Positions 53,821-61,731 of a DNA stretch of 64,000 bases are shown in pieces. The stretch covers positions 62,001-126,000 of the forward strand of contig NZ_JAMOIM010000016.1 in NCBI RefSeq assembly GCF_026130545.1. Direction: 5' to 3'. The stretch is from Lichenifustis flavocetrariae (GTDB lineage Bacteria; Pseudomonadota; Alphaproteobacteria; Rhizobiales; Beijerinckiaceae). The notes beneath the pieces were generated by a model that saw nothing but the letters and a program-made list of their open reading frames with translations, had not been told where the DNA came from and did no database searches. Every line of letters starts with the position of its first letter. Within the stretch, counting starts at the first letter, position 1. Both the position numbers and the translations under genes were made by a program.

Positions 53821-54984
53821 TCAGCGGGCCCGGATGGCCCGCCTGAGGATATCGGATGTGTGACGAGCCCCTTCCACATCCAAGATCGGGCGGTCGACCG
53901 AAGTCTCAAGCGCCTGATCGATCGCTTGGGCGAGCCTGACGGGTGAAAGGGCGCTCTCTTCCACGATCACGGCGCGTTTTCGTTGGACCAGAAGTTCGGC
54001 TCGAACCGTCTGTTCGGTTTCCCCATTCGCGCCATAAGGGACCAACACGGCGCGGCATCCCGCCACAAGGATGTCTGCGACCGTATTATATCCCGCCTGA
54101 GACACGGAGACTGCAGCCGTGCTCAGCACGGCTGCGAGATCGGAAGCAAAGGGCGCGACCGTCACACCCGCTCCGGCGGCACGTTCGACCTCGTGGCGCC
54201 GCGCAGCAGGCAGATTAGGGCCGGTGAGAAACAGCCAAGGCCGTCCCGCCAACCGTGTCAAAGGGCGAGCCCCAAGCCCGGCACGAAGGAGCGACTCGCC
54301 GACCGCTCCCCCACCCACCGAAACCACAACGTCGAACCGGCCGTGCGCTCCGAGCGCGACGTTCGGCGGCTTGGGCGCGACGAGCCCGGTATAGGCCATC
54401 TTTGCCGCAAAGGTCCCGGCCGCGGGGAAACTCCGATCGAGCCGCACGAAGGATGGATCACCATGCACCAGGACGAGGTCGAAGTAGCTCTCGATAAGAT
54501 CCAACGTCTCGTCGATGCGCTCGGGACGGCGGTTTTCCTGCACGATGTCACGCACTGAGCTCGCGATCAGCGGCGGGGTGTCCTGGGCCTTTGCGGCTTC
54601 AAGCAACGGCAACAATTCGAATCGCATCTGCCGTCGACCGAACGGGAAAGCCTCGATCAGGAGAACGTCGGGGCGACACCGAGCGACGTGAGCGAGCAGC
54701 AGGTCGCGCCGCGCATGCTGGGCATCGGCGTCGAACGGGCGACCGTCCGGATGAACGAGAGCCGACATCCCGGCAGCTCCCGCGCTGACGGGGGGCAGTT
54801 GAACGATCGTGGCGCGCCCGGCATCCAACCCCGCGGGCACGACTCCGCCGGCGAGGACATCCACCGACCATCCATCCTCGTCCAGCGCGGCCGCAATCCG
54901 AAAGGCACGGGCGAGATGACCCACGCCCAGCAGATGCTGCACATAAAAGACCACGCGCGGCGTTTCTCGGTGAGGCTCAAGCAT
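53821..54984 (-). CDS. MurG-like glycosyltransferase (COG4671 type)
   Basis: The 387-residue GT-B protein begins VVFYVQHLLGVGHLARAFRI (near its N-terminus), the pattern of predicted glycosyltransferases related to MurG and GT28. The C-terminal donor site contains VVSVGGGAVGESLLRAGLG and SQAGYNTVADILVAGCRAVL. Sugar donor and acceptor are unknown. The ATG at 54984 overlaps the end of the upstream GT4 by eight bases; two in-frame ATGs lie upstream. The ABC-like gene follows after 101 bases. Confidence 0.85.
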   Translation of the reverse strand: MLEPHRETPRVVFYVQHLLGVGHLARAFRIAAALDEDGWSVDVLAGGVVPAGLDAGRATIVQLPPVSAGAAGMSALVHPDGRPFDADAQHARRDLLLAHVARCRPDVLLIEAFPFGRRQMRFELLPLLEAAKAQDTPPLIASSVRDIVQENRRPERIDETLDLIESYFDLVLVHGDPSFVRLDRSFPAAGTFAAKMAYTGLVAPKPPNVALGAHGRFDVVVSVGGGAVGESLLRAGLGARPLTRLAGRPWLFLTGPNLPAARRHEVERAAGAGVTVAPFASDLAAVLSTAAVSVSQAGYNTVADILVAGCRAVLVPYGANGETEQTVRAELLVQRKRAVIVEESALSPVRLAQAIDQALETSVDRPILDVEGARHTSDILRRAIRAR

Positions 54985-56221
54985 GACGTGCCCCGGCATG
55001 ATCGGCAAACAACGTCATGAGCGCGGCTGTGGCCCTGGTCGCATCAAAGCTGGCCTCGACTCGAAGAGCACCCGCACGTCCGAGCCGATGTCGCGCACTT
55101 GGATCAGCGATCAGAGCCGTCAAGGCGGCGGCAAGCGCGGCAGGATCGTCGGGAGGGACGAGAATGCCGTTGTGGCCGTCGTCGATCAATTCTGTCACCC
55201 CCGCCACTCTTGTCGACACACAGGCCAAACCCTGGCTTTGAGCTTCGACGAGAACATTGGGAAGTCCGTCGCGATCTCCGTCCGACGCAACCCGGCAAGG
55301 GAGAACGAAGAGATCGGCCGCCCGATAGGCATCGAGCACGGCATCCTGATCCTGCGAGCCGCACCAGGTGAGACGCGGCTCAAGCCCAAGCCGCTTTGCC
55401 TGCATCTTCAGCCCTGGCAGGAGCGCCCCACCCCCGATGTGGATCCACGACCAGGCTTGATCGGCTGGAATCCGCGCGAGGGCTTCGAGCAGGAGGTCGA
55501 AGCCCTTCTTTTCGACCGCCCGTCCCACGCTCAGGAGACGCACCGGCATGTCAGGATCGCGGCCATCGCGCCGAGACTCAGGCAACGCCAGCCGCACGAA
55601 GCGATCGAGCCGGAGGCCGTGATACACGAGGCTGACCTGCCTCGCCTCCGAGGTCAGCGATTGCAGACGCGAGCGGCCCGCCGCGGTGCATGTGACAGTG
55701 AACGTCGCCTCGGCAAGCTTCTGCCTCAAATCCCAGGCCGGCGAGGTCCAGATGTCCTTGGCATGTGCCGAGCACGACCAAGCGATCCGCAGAAGACCAG
55801 CGGCATAACGGGCGACACTCGCGGGCGTGTGAATGAAATGGGCATGGACATGCGCCGTCCCTTCCGGCAACTCGGCCGCGAGCACGAAGGCCTGCCCGAA
55901 ACGACGGACCCGGTTGCGCGTGAAATCGCGGCGAAGGTCCGCCACGAAAGCCTGGAACACCAGTGCGACGCCAGGGGCTCGGCGCAGACTCCACACACAC
56001 CGCAGCACCCGCAAGGGTTCCCGGTGCAGATATTCAGGGAGATAGGAGACCGGCGCCTTGATGCGGCGATGGACCGGATGGATCTTCTTGTCGGTCGGCT
56101 GGCGCATCGACACGATCCTGATCGGCATCCCGGCGGCTTCCAGCCCGGCGATCTCCTCGGCGATGAATGTTTCGCTCAGGCGCGGATAGCCCTTGAGGAG
56201 AAAGACAACCGGAGCGATCAT
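54977..56221 (-). CDS. Glycosyltransferase family 4 protein (exopolysaccharide type)
   Basis: The 414-residue GT4 enzyme starts APVVFLLKGYPRLSETFIAE, the opening seen in colanic-acid/exopolysaccharide glycosyltransferases (WcaL-like). It has the donor-site motif LPNVLVEAQSQGLACVSTRV followed by GVTELIDDGHNGILVPPDDP. It should transfer a hexose to a lipid-linked glycan in the cytoplasm. It lies 12 bases downstream of the first gene of this operon and overlaps the next. Confidence 0.92.
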   Translation of the reverse strand: MIAPVVFLLKGYPRLSETFIAEEIAGLEAAGMPIRIVSMRQPTDKKIHPVHRRIKAPVSYLPEYLHREPLRVLRCVWSLRRAPGVALVFQAFVADLRRDFTRNRVRRFGQAFVLAAELPEGTAHVHAHFIHTPASVARYAAGLLRIAWSCSAHAKDIWTSPAWDLRQKLAEATFTVTCTAAGRSRLQSLTSEARQVSLVYHGLRLDRFVRLALPESRRDGRDPDMPVRLLSVGRAVEKKGFDLLLEALARIPADQAWSWIHIGGGALLPGLKMQAKRLGLEPRLTWCGSQDQDAVLDAYRAADLFVLPCRVASDGDRDGLPNVLVEAQSQGLACVSTRVAGVTELIDDGHNGILVPPDDPAALAAALTALIADPSARHRLGRAGALRVEASFDATRATAALMTLFADHAGARHA

Positions 56222-56233
56222 GGGATGCTCTGA

Positions 56234-57532
56234 TCAGTGCCTGAGATCGCCGGTGATCGACGCCCTTTGTGCGAGCCGCGACACCATAATGTCATGGACC
56301 AGATCGCCGATGGCGAGCAACCCGTCGAGCGGGCGGCCGTAGAACGTCTCCGATGGCCTTGGCCGACCCTGCAGACGCCGCAAGGCTGCCGCCATCAGGG
56401 CGGGATCGGCGGCTTGCTCAGGCAACAGCATGTCGATCAGCCCGAGCTCGGCCGCTCGCCGGGCGCGAATGAGCTGCTCCTGGCGTGGGCGCGTGCGTGG
56501 GACGATCAACGCGCGCTTGTCGAATGACAGGATCTCGCAGAACGTGTTGTATCCGCCCATGCTGACAACGCCGCTGGCGGCCTGCATGATGGCTTCGAGC
56601 CGATTGTCGAAATCCACCAGGGTGAAGGCCGGAAGATCGACGGCACGACGGCGGATTTCGTCCCGATCCTCGGCCCGCATGAACGGCCCGAGGACCAGAA
56701 CCACGGGTGCCGTAAGGCTTGGGTCGAACGCGTAGGCTTCGATGACCTGCCGCACCAGTCCCGCGCCATCTCCGCCGCCGCCGGTCGTGACCAGCAGGGC
56801 ATCCTCGGGCAGGTTGATGTGGTGGGGCACGACGACGGGGATCTCGCGGCGCAGAAAACCCGTCCAGACAAGCCTTTCATGCAGATTCCGAGGCGCCTCC
56901 AGACCCTGAAGCGGATCATAGAAATCGCGCGGACCGTAGACCCAAAGCTGGTGATAAAACTCCTGCATCTTGCGCAGCACTTCCGGCCCCGCCCATTCGG
57001 CGGCCAGCAGCGCCGGAGAATCCATGACGTCGCGGAGCCCTAGAACCAGCGTCGTTCCGGCCGCCTGCAGGGCCCGGAGAGTCGGCTCGAGTTCGCCGCG
57101 CAGCCCCAGTGGCTCCTTGTCCACGATGAAGATGTCGGGCTGGAACGATTCAGCCGTGTTGAGAATCAACGACCGGCGCAGGTCGAGCGTTTCCTGCAGA
57201 TCCGTGTGGTCGGCAAGGGGCGTATACTCGCCGTTCATCAACTTGATCACGCTCGGGACCTTCAGGAAGTCGACCCGAGTCCGGAAGTCGAACGCCCCAG
57301 CGATCGACGAACCCGAGACGATCAGGACCTGCACTCCCTTGAAGCGCTCCACCAGGGCATGAGCGATCGCCCGGCAGCGCCGCAAATGACCGAGCCCGAA
57401 CGTGTCGTGGCTGTACATGAGGACACGTGCGTGCGGGAGACGATCTCCCGGCATGGGCTTGATCGGACCACCGAGGATCAACGCATTGGCTTTCTGGCCC
57501 ATCGGGCGCTTTCGGATCTCTTCGGCATGCAT
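56234..57532 (-). CDS. MurG-like glycosyltransferase (COG4671 type), first gene of the operon
   Basis: The 432-residue protein is a second member of the same GT-B group as the gene at 53821. It has RVLMYSHDTFGLGHLRRCRA near the N-terminus and LLVTTGGGGDGAGLVRQVIE and GVVSMGGYNTFCEILSFDKR in the donor domain. The two paralogues are divergent in sequence and probably act on different steps. The start is uncertain: I use the ATG at 57532, with a TTG three codons upstream and an ATG ten codons downstream as alternatives. Its promoter shares the 57533-57727 region with the divergent rpiR-like gene. Confidence 0.85.
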   Translation of the reverse strand: MHAEEIRKRPMGQKANALILGGPIKPMPGDRLPHARVLMYSHDTFGLGHLRRCRAIAHALVERFKGVQVLIVSGSSIAGAFDFRTRVDFLKVPSVIKLMNGEYTPLADHTDLQETLDLRRSLILNTAESFQPDIFIVDKEPLGLRGELEPTLRALQAAGTTLVLGLRDVMDSPALLAAEWAGPEVLRKMQEFYHQLWVYGPRDFYDPLQGLEAPRNLHERLVWTGFLRREIPVVVPHHINLPEDALLVTTGGGGDGAGLVRQVIEAYAFDPSLTAPVVLVLGPFMRAEDRDEIRRRAVDLPAFTLVDFDNRLEAIMQAASGVVSMGGYNTFCEILSFDKRALIVPRTRPRQEQLIRARRAAELGLIDMLLPEQAADPALMAAALRRLQGRPRPSETFYGRPLDGLLAIGDLVHDIMVSRLAQRASITGDLRH

Positions 57533-57682
57533 CAGACCCAAACACGCATGATCGCTCGACGGCTCGCGACGAAAGAAGCCGCACGGCCAGCTTGTTCAAT
57601 AGGACGGGCGACCGGCTCTCGCAAGATTGGAGCGAAGAGATAGGAGCATTCACGGATATGATGAAGCAATCCATTGCAGCTC

Positions 57683-57698
57683 TGGAATTTATATTCCA
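57683..57698. promoter_or_regulatory. GGAA-N6-TTCC palindrome, probable RpiR-family operator
   Basis: TGGAAT TTAT ATTCCA is a perfect inverted repeat 29 bases upstream of the RpiR-family gene's preferred start and about 150 bases from the divergent glycosyltransferase gene. GGAA-N6-TTCC is the motif reported for the rhizobial RpiR-family repressor IolR. It could mediate autoregulation and control of the divergent operon. Confidence 0.6.
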
Positions 57699-57727
57699 AA
57701 ATGGAAGCGAAGTGGCATCGAGGGGTG

Positions 57728-58687
57728 ATGGTCAAGTTGGACAAACAAGACCTGCCAGCCGTCACGACCGTCGCGGGAGGGGGTTCGCATCCGCTGCCGC
57801 AGGTGGCCTCGATCGGGACGGCCGATGAGGAAACCGCCCCCCAGCGTCTGACGCGACTTCACGAGCCGCCGCGAGACTTCGACGCCTTGAAGTCCCTGTT
57901 GCAGGTTCAGGGGAGCGCATTGCCGAAGCGCCTCCGTCAGGTCGCCGTCTTTGCGCTCGATCGGCCTGACGAATTCGCCTTCGGCACGGCTGCTCATTTG
58001 GCCGAGGTCGCGCAGGTGCAAGCCTCCACATTGGTGCGTTTTGCTCAGACGCTCGGCTACGCCGGCTTTTCCGATCTGCAGACCGTGTTTCGCGACCATC
58101 TCAAGAAAAGCTTCCCGGATTACCGAGACCGCCTGACCAAGCTGAGCGACCGCAACGGCGCTGCGCCGGGTCCAGCCAGCCTCTTCGACGGATTCGTTCA
58201 TGCCGCGACCATTTCATTGGAGCGTGCGCAGCAAGCCCTCGATGTCGGCAAGCTGGAGCAGGCCGTGGCGACGCTCGCCAAGGCCGACTGTCTCTACATC
58301 ATGGGCGCCCGAAGGATGTTTCCTGTCGCGGCCTATTTCGCCTATGCGTGCGGCAATCTCGGTCTCAAAGCGTTCCTGATCGATCAGGTGGGAGGTTTAG
58401 GACCCGAACAGGCGAGCCACGCCTCTCCTGTCGACGCCATTCTGGCGATCAGCTTCACACCCTATGCGCCCGCCAGCATCGAAGCGGCCCGCTTGGCCGT
58501 CGCGCGTGGTGTCCCTTTGGTGGCCCTCACCGACAGTGCATTTTCGCCGCTCTGCCCGCTGGCTGACGTGTACCTGGAAGTGGCCGAGGCCGACTTCGGC
58601 GCGTTCCGGTCCCTCGCCGCAACCTTCGCGCTCGCGATGACCCTTGCGGTCGCAACAGCTGAGGCCAGGCAGGCAGCCGAGCCCTGA
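57728..58687 (+). CDS. MurR/RpiR family transcriptional regulator with SIS domain
   Basis: The 319-residue protein has an N-terminal HTH_6 domain (LPKRLRQVAVFALDRPDEFA, then HLAEVAQVQASTLVRFAQTL). A SIS sugar-phosphate-binding domain follows (about 170-300: LYIMGARRMFPVAAYFAYAC and AILAISFTPYAPASIEAARL). Members repress or activate sugar catabolic and amino-sugar genes in response to phosphosugars. I chose the ATG at 57728 with GAGG five bases upstream; an ATG at 57701 abuts the palindrome and has no ribosome binding site. Divergent from the glycosyltransferase/ABC operon, which is therefore a candidate target. Confidence 0.92.
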   Translation: MVKLDKQDLPAVTTVAGGGSHPLPQVASIGTADEETAPQRLTRLHEPPRDFDALKSLLQVQGSALPKRLRQVAVFALDRPDEFAFGTAAHLAEVAQVQASTLVRFAQTLGYAGFSDLQTVFRDHLKKSFPDYRDRLTKLSDRNGAAPGPASLFDGFVHAATISLERAQQALDVGKLEQAVATLAKADCLYIMGARRMFPVAAYFAYACGNLGLKAFLIDQVGGLGPEQASHASPVDAILAISFTPYAPASIEAARLAVARGVPLVALTDSAFSPLCPLADVYLEVAEADFGAFRSLAATFALAMTLAVATAEARQAAEP

Positions 58688-58838
58688 AGTCGGCACGATC
58701 GGCGGTATCGTTCAGCTTCTCACAGGCATGCGGGCCGGCCGAGACTCCATCCCGCTTAGCATCCCACCGCCGCCGCGTTGTGATGAAGAACGACTGGTAT
58801 GACGAGCCGCGAAGAGCTAGTCTCAAATCAGAATTCCC

Positions 58839-58867
58839 TTGCGCGTTCGGAACCGTCCCTCTATATC
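58839..58867 (+). promoter_or_regulatory. Possible promoter for tRNA-Gln
   Basis: TTGCGC at 58839-58844 and TATATC at 58862-58867 are separated by 17 bases, a reasonable sigma-70-type arrangement, and point toward the tRNA gene 88 bases downstream. The -35 match is imperfect. Confidence 0.3.
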
Positions 58868-58954
58868 GCGGCCACCGACTAAGCGCTGTTTTGTAAAACT
58901 TTCGGAACGGTTGTAAGTACAGCCTCGAAGGTTTAAACAAAGCAACAACTTAGT

Positions 58955-59028
58955 TGGGGGATAGTTCAACGGTAGAACAGCGGACTCTGACTCCGTTAAT
59001 CTTGGTTCGAATCCAGGTCCCCCAGCCA
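58955..59028 (+). tRNA. tRNA-Gln (anticodon CTG)
   Basis: The gene folds as a full cloverleaf. The acceptor TGGGGGA pairs with TCCCCCA, the D arm is GTTC/GAAC, and the anticodon stem GCGGA/TCCGT has loop CTCTGAC, giving anticodon CTG. The T arm is CTTGG-TTCGAAT-CCAGG, followed by discriminator G and an encoded CCA. A tyrosine recombinase gene starts about 70 bases downstream, so its 3' end is a likely attachment site. Confidence 0.95.
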
Positions 59029-59099
59029 TAATTCGCTAAGTTCTTGATTTATCTCAGCGCCGAAAGGCTTCTGGGGCTTGGGCTCGGTTTCTGTTGCAC

Positions 59100-61193
59100 A
59101 TGACTGTGCACAGGGGATTGCTCTTGCCAAGGGTTGCAAACGTCATACGTCGCGGGGCTGTCTATCAGTGGCGCCGTCGCTTGCCGGCGACACTCGCGAA
59201 AAGACTCGCCATCTCGCATATCGCGATTAGCCTGAGAATCAGGGAGCAACCGAAAGCGCGGGCGCTCGCCGATCACCTCAACGCGTTCGCGGCCATGCTC
59301 TTCGACGACCCCACTCAAGACGGCTTCCTGATCTCCAAGCAGCAGGCAACTGCTATCGTTCGCCAAGCCGCCGATCGGCACCTTCAGCGCCTCGACCGGA
59401 TTTCCGCGATGGAGCGAAGTAGCCCAGACTTTGATGCCGACGACAGCCGTCGGTCGGACGTCATCATGAGCTGGTGCTATCAGCTGCTCGCGGGCCGCGG
59501 GGAGAGTGCAAAGGTCGACGAAAGCGCCAGACGCCAGATGATTGCGGCGGGCTTGACCGAGGCCGACTGTGTCGAGGTTGATCACATGCTCAACTGCCTC
59601 AGGGCTCAGCGTCTCATCCCCCATTACCCTGCGCGCATCCGCGCCGCCCTTGATGCCGTCGGCGCTTGTCCCCACGGAGGCAACGCCCGGATCGCACAAA
59701 CCGCGATCTTCCGCGGATACGCCGCAGCACTGCGGCAAACCGACCGTCGATGGGACGGCATCTATATCGAAGATGACCACCTCGTTCAGGAGTTGTTGCG
59801 AAGCCCTGCGCCGCCGGTCACAGCGGAACATGGTGGAGCGAAGGCGAACCCCGATCGCCCGCCTGCCGTTCAGCGCGAGGGAACTGCCGAACGGACAGCA
59901 CAGGATGCGAGCGGCCCTATCATCATTGATCCCGGAGCCGCAGATAGTGTCCAGCAGCCTGCGAAGTCGGCACCTAAGCCGGTTGTCTCCCTGTCTGCGG
60001 ATCGAGCCTTGTCGGCTTTGGGACGTCGATTTGCCGACGAGAAGGCCGACGACCGCGCCTGGGATCAAAAGTCGCAAAAGCAGGCGCTACAAACCTATGG
60101 CCTGTTCGCGAAATTGCTCTCGGAAAAGGGCATCGCCACGCTTCGGGACGTCAAGCAGCGGCATTTCTCAGATCTGAAAGCCGCCTTCAAGAACTTCGCC
60201 AAAAGCTACGGAAAGTCCCCGGCCGACGAAGAGCGCTCCATCGCAGAGCTGGAAACAATTGGAAAGCAAAAGCCGGCCGACAAGCGTGGGCTAGAAGCAG
60301 CTACTGTTCGGCGCCATCTCACCTTCCTGCAGGAGCTCGTGGATTGGGCGCGAGCGAACGGCGAGGCAATCGACAAAGATTTGGCGCCGCGCCTCCTCAA
60401 ACCGCCAAAAGGCGGTCGCGGACGAACGAAGCGGGCCACGTTCTCCACCGATGATCTCGCGCTCATCTTCAACTTCGCGTTCTTTATCGGATGCAAGGGC
60501 TGGAAGAAGCAGGATGCGTTTCTGCCAGGTGATGTGGTTTACCACCGCGCGCTGTATTTCGCCCTTTTCATGCTTCACTACATGGGCGCAAGACGGGAGG
60601 AGATCTGCGGTCTGGATCTCGATGATGTCGGTGTCATCAATGGCATCGGTTACGTTCACATCAGAGACAACGCCCACCGCGATATCAAGAATGATCAATC
60701 GGAGCGCTTTATCCCGCTCCATCCGGAAATCATCCGGCTCGGCATCTTCGATTATGTCGAGGCGATAAGGGCACTCGGGTACAACCGCGTCTTCCCGGAT
60801 CTGCATTCCGGTACCACTGACAGTCCCTCGGGTGACAAACTGTATGACGAGCTGATCGGCGGCTTGTTGATCGCGATCCCAGAGGAAGGGCAGCGAAAGA
60901 AGGTCATTCACTCGCTTCGAAAAACATTTGGCGCCGCGCTCAAGAAGCAGGACGTTGATATTGAGACCCGAGCCGATCTTCTTGGACATGGTGGCAAGAC
61001 CGCCACAGACGAGATCTACGTGGATGCAGCGGATCTCGAAATGAAGCTTGCCGAGATGCTGAAGTTGCCGATCGCGACGGCGCATCTGCGGACGTTCCCC
61101 ATCAAGTTGATTCCGTGGGTGGCGGAGAAAAACAAGATGCCTTACTCGGGACGCAAGCCTGCCGCTCGAAGGGCTTCGACAACTGAGCCTTGA
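59100..61193 (+). CDS. Tyrosine-type site-specific recombinase/integrase with DUF6538-like N-terminus
   Basis: The 697-residue protein has an N-terminal DUF6538-like segment (PRVANVIRRGAVYQWRRRLP). A middle SAM-like core-binding region follows (about 300-430), then a C-terminal catalytic domain. Catalytic residues are the Arg in MGARREEICGL (about 497), the His-x2-Arg in IHSLRKTFGAAL (about 603-606) and the Tyr in TDEIYVDAADLE (about 640). The domain is complete. It lies directly after tRNA-Gln on the same strand, the classic layout of an element integrated into a tRNA. An alternative TTG start is six bases upstream. Confidence 0.9.
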   Translation: MTVHRGLLLPRVANVIRRGAVYQWRRRLPATLAKRLAISHIAISLRIREQPKARALADHLNAFAAMLFDDPTQDGFLISKQQATAIVRQAADRHLQRLDRISAMERSSPDFDADDSRRSDVIMSWCYQLLAGRGESAKVDESARRQMIAAGLTEADCVEVDHMLNCLRAQRLIPHYPARIRAALDAVGACPHGGNARIAQTAIFRGYAAALRQTDRRWDGIYIEDDHLVQELLRSPAPPVTAEHGGAKANPDRPPAVQREGTAERTAQDASGPIIIDPGAADSVQQPAKSAPKPVVSLSADRALSALGRRFADEKADDRAWDQKSQKQALQTYGLFAKLLSEKGIATLRDVKQRHFSDLKAAFKNFAKSYGKSPADEERSIAELETIGKQKPADKRGLEAATVRRHLTFLQELVDWARANGEAIDKDLAPRLLKPPKGGRGRTKRATFSTDDLALIFNFAFFIGCKGWKKQDAFLPGDVVYHRALYFALFMLHYMGARREEICGLDLDDVGVINGIGYVHIRDNAHRDIKNDQSERFIPLHPEIIRLGIFDYVEAIRALGYNRVFPDLHSGTTDSPSGDKLYDELIGGLLIAIPEEGQRKKVIHSLRKTFGAALKKQDVDIETRADLLGHGGKTATDEIYVDAADLEMKLAEMLKLPIATAHLRTFPIKLIPWVAEKNKMPYSGRKPAARRASTTEP

Positions 61194-61368
61194 TGCGACC
61201 CTGAATGTTTTTCGAGGCTTTTGGTAGAGCGCGTTCAAAGTGAATCGGTTGATCGTTTCTGCGCCTTCAAATGGATCGACGACGAGTGGATTTAAGCCGG
61301 AAAGCCAGATCCTGAGCGGGCGAAGGGAATCCGCTCCAAATGTAATGCCAACAGGTATTTAGTGGTTC

Positions 61369-61400
61369 ATTCCTAGAAAATTCCTACCATCATTCTTACC
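61369..61400 (+). repeat. Three direct repeats of ATTCYTA spaced 11-12 bases
   Basis: ATTCCTAG (61369), ATTCCTACC (61380) and ATTCTTACC (61392) follow each other at 11 and 12 bases, about one helical turn, so all face the same side of DNA. They lie 176 bases after the recombinase stop. The arrangement resembles arm-type integrase or excisionase binding sites. Confidence 0.55.
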
Positions 61401-61490
61401 AGTTTTCTGTCCGCTTATTTCAGGCCGGAAGCTGGCAGACGACGTCGCGGAACCTCTGGGTGACTCTGAGCGCAATCTGGTAGTCTTGAA

Positions 61491-61513
61491 GTTCGAATCT
61501 CTTCGGGTGCGCC
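61491..61513 (+). other. Detached tRNA 3' end (tRNA-Arg-like), possible att site
   Basis: The 23 bases from TTCGAAT to the terminal CCA read as a tRNA T-loop, T-stem 3' strand, acceptor 3' strand CGGGTGC, discriminator G and CCA. The 5' T-stem strand next to it (TGAAG) does not pair properly, and no matching 5' tRNA half lies upstream. The closest type is a tRNA-Arg. It does not match the 3' end of tRNA-Gln at 58955. Confidence 0.5.
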
Positions 61514-61731
61514 AGAATCAACATTAGGCGAGACAAAACCGCGAACCCAACGCCGCGCGACTAGAGGCAAACGACAGCGGCGACTCTCGTTTCCAATAGG
61601 CAATGGCAACGCTAGGGCGCCCTTTTTACGGGCTCACGGCTGGCGACACCGTTTTGGTGACAGGCCACTCCGAATGCGAGCCCGTGTCTGATCCCAAGGC
61701 CATGACACAGCGCCAGTTCGACCACTGGACA

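Larger units (their letters stand above)
61194..61731 (+). other. Non-coding stretch with phased repeats and a tRNA 3' relic
   Basis: These 538 bases contain no supportable gene. The part at about 61335-61425 is notably AT-rich for this genome and holds three ATTCYTA direct repeats. Farther on is a detached tRNA-like 3' end (61491-61513). Both suggest the edge of an integrated element. Confidence 0.55.

Noticed and set aside
59049-60077. 342-codon minus-strand frame opposite the integrase
   Set aside because: Shadow of the recombinase gene; no recognisable domain.
58955-61513. A simple 2.5 kb element bounded by tRNA-Gln and the tRNA relic as matching att sites
   Set aside because: The two 3' ends share only the T-loop core and terminal GCCA; the acceptor strands differ, so they are not direct repeats of each other.
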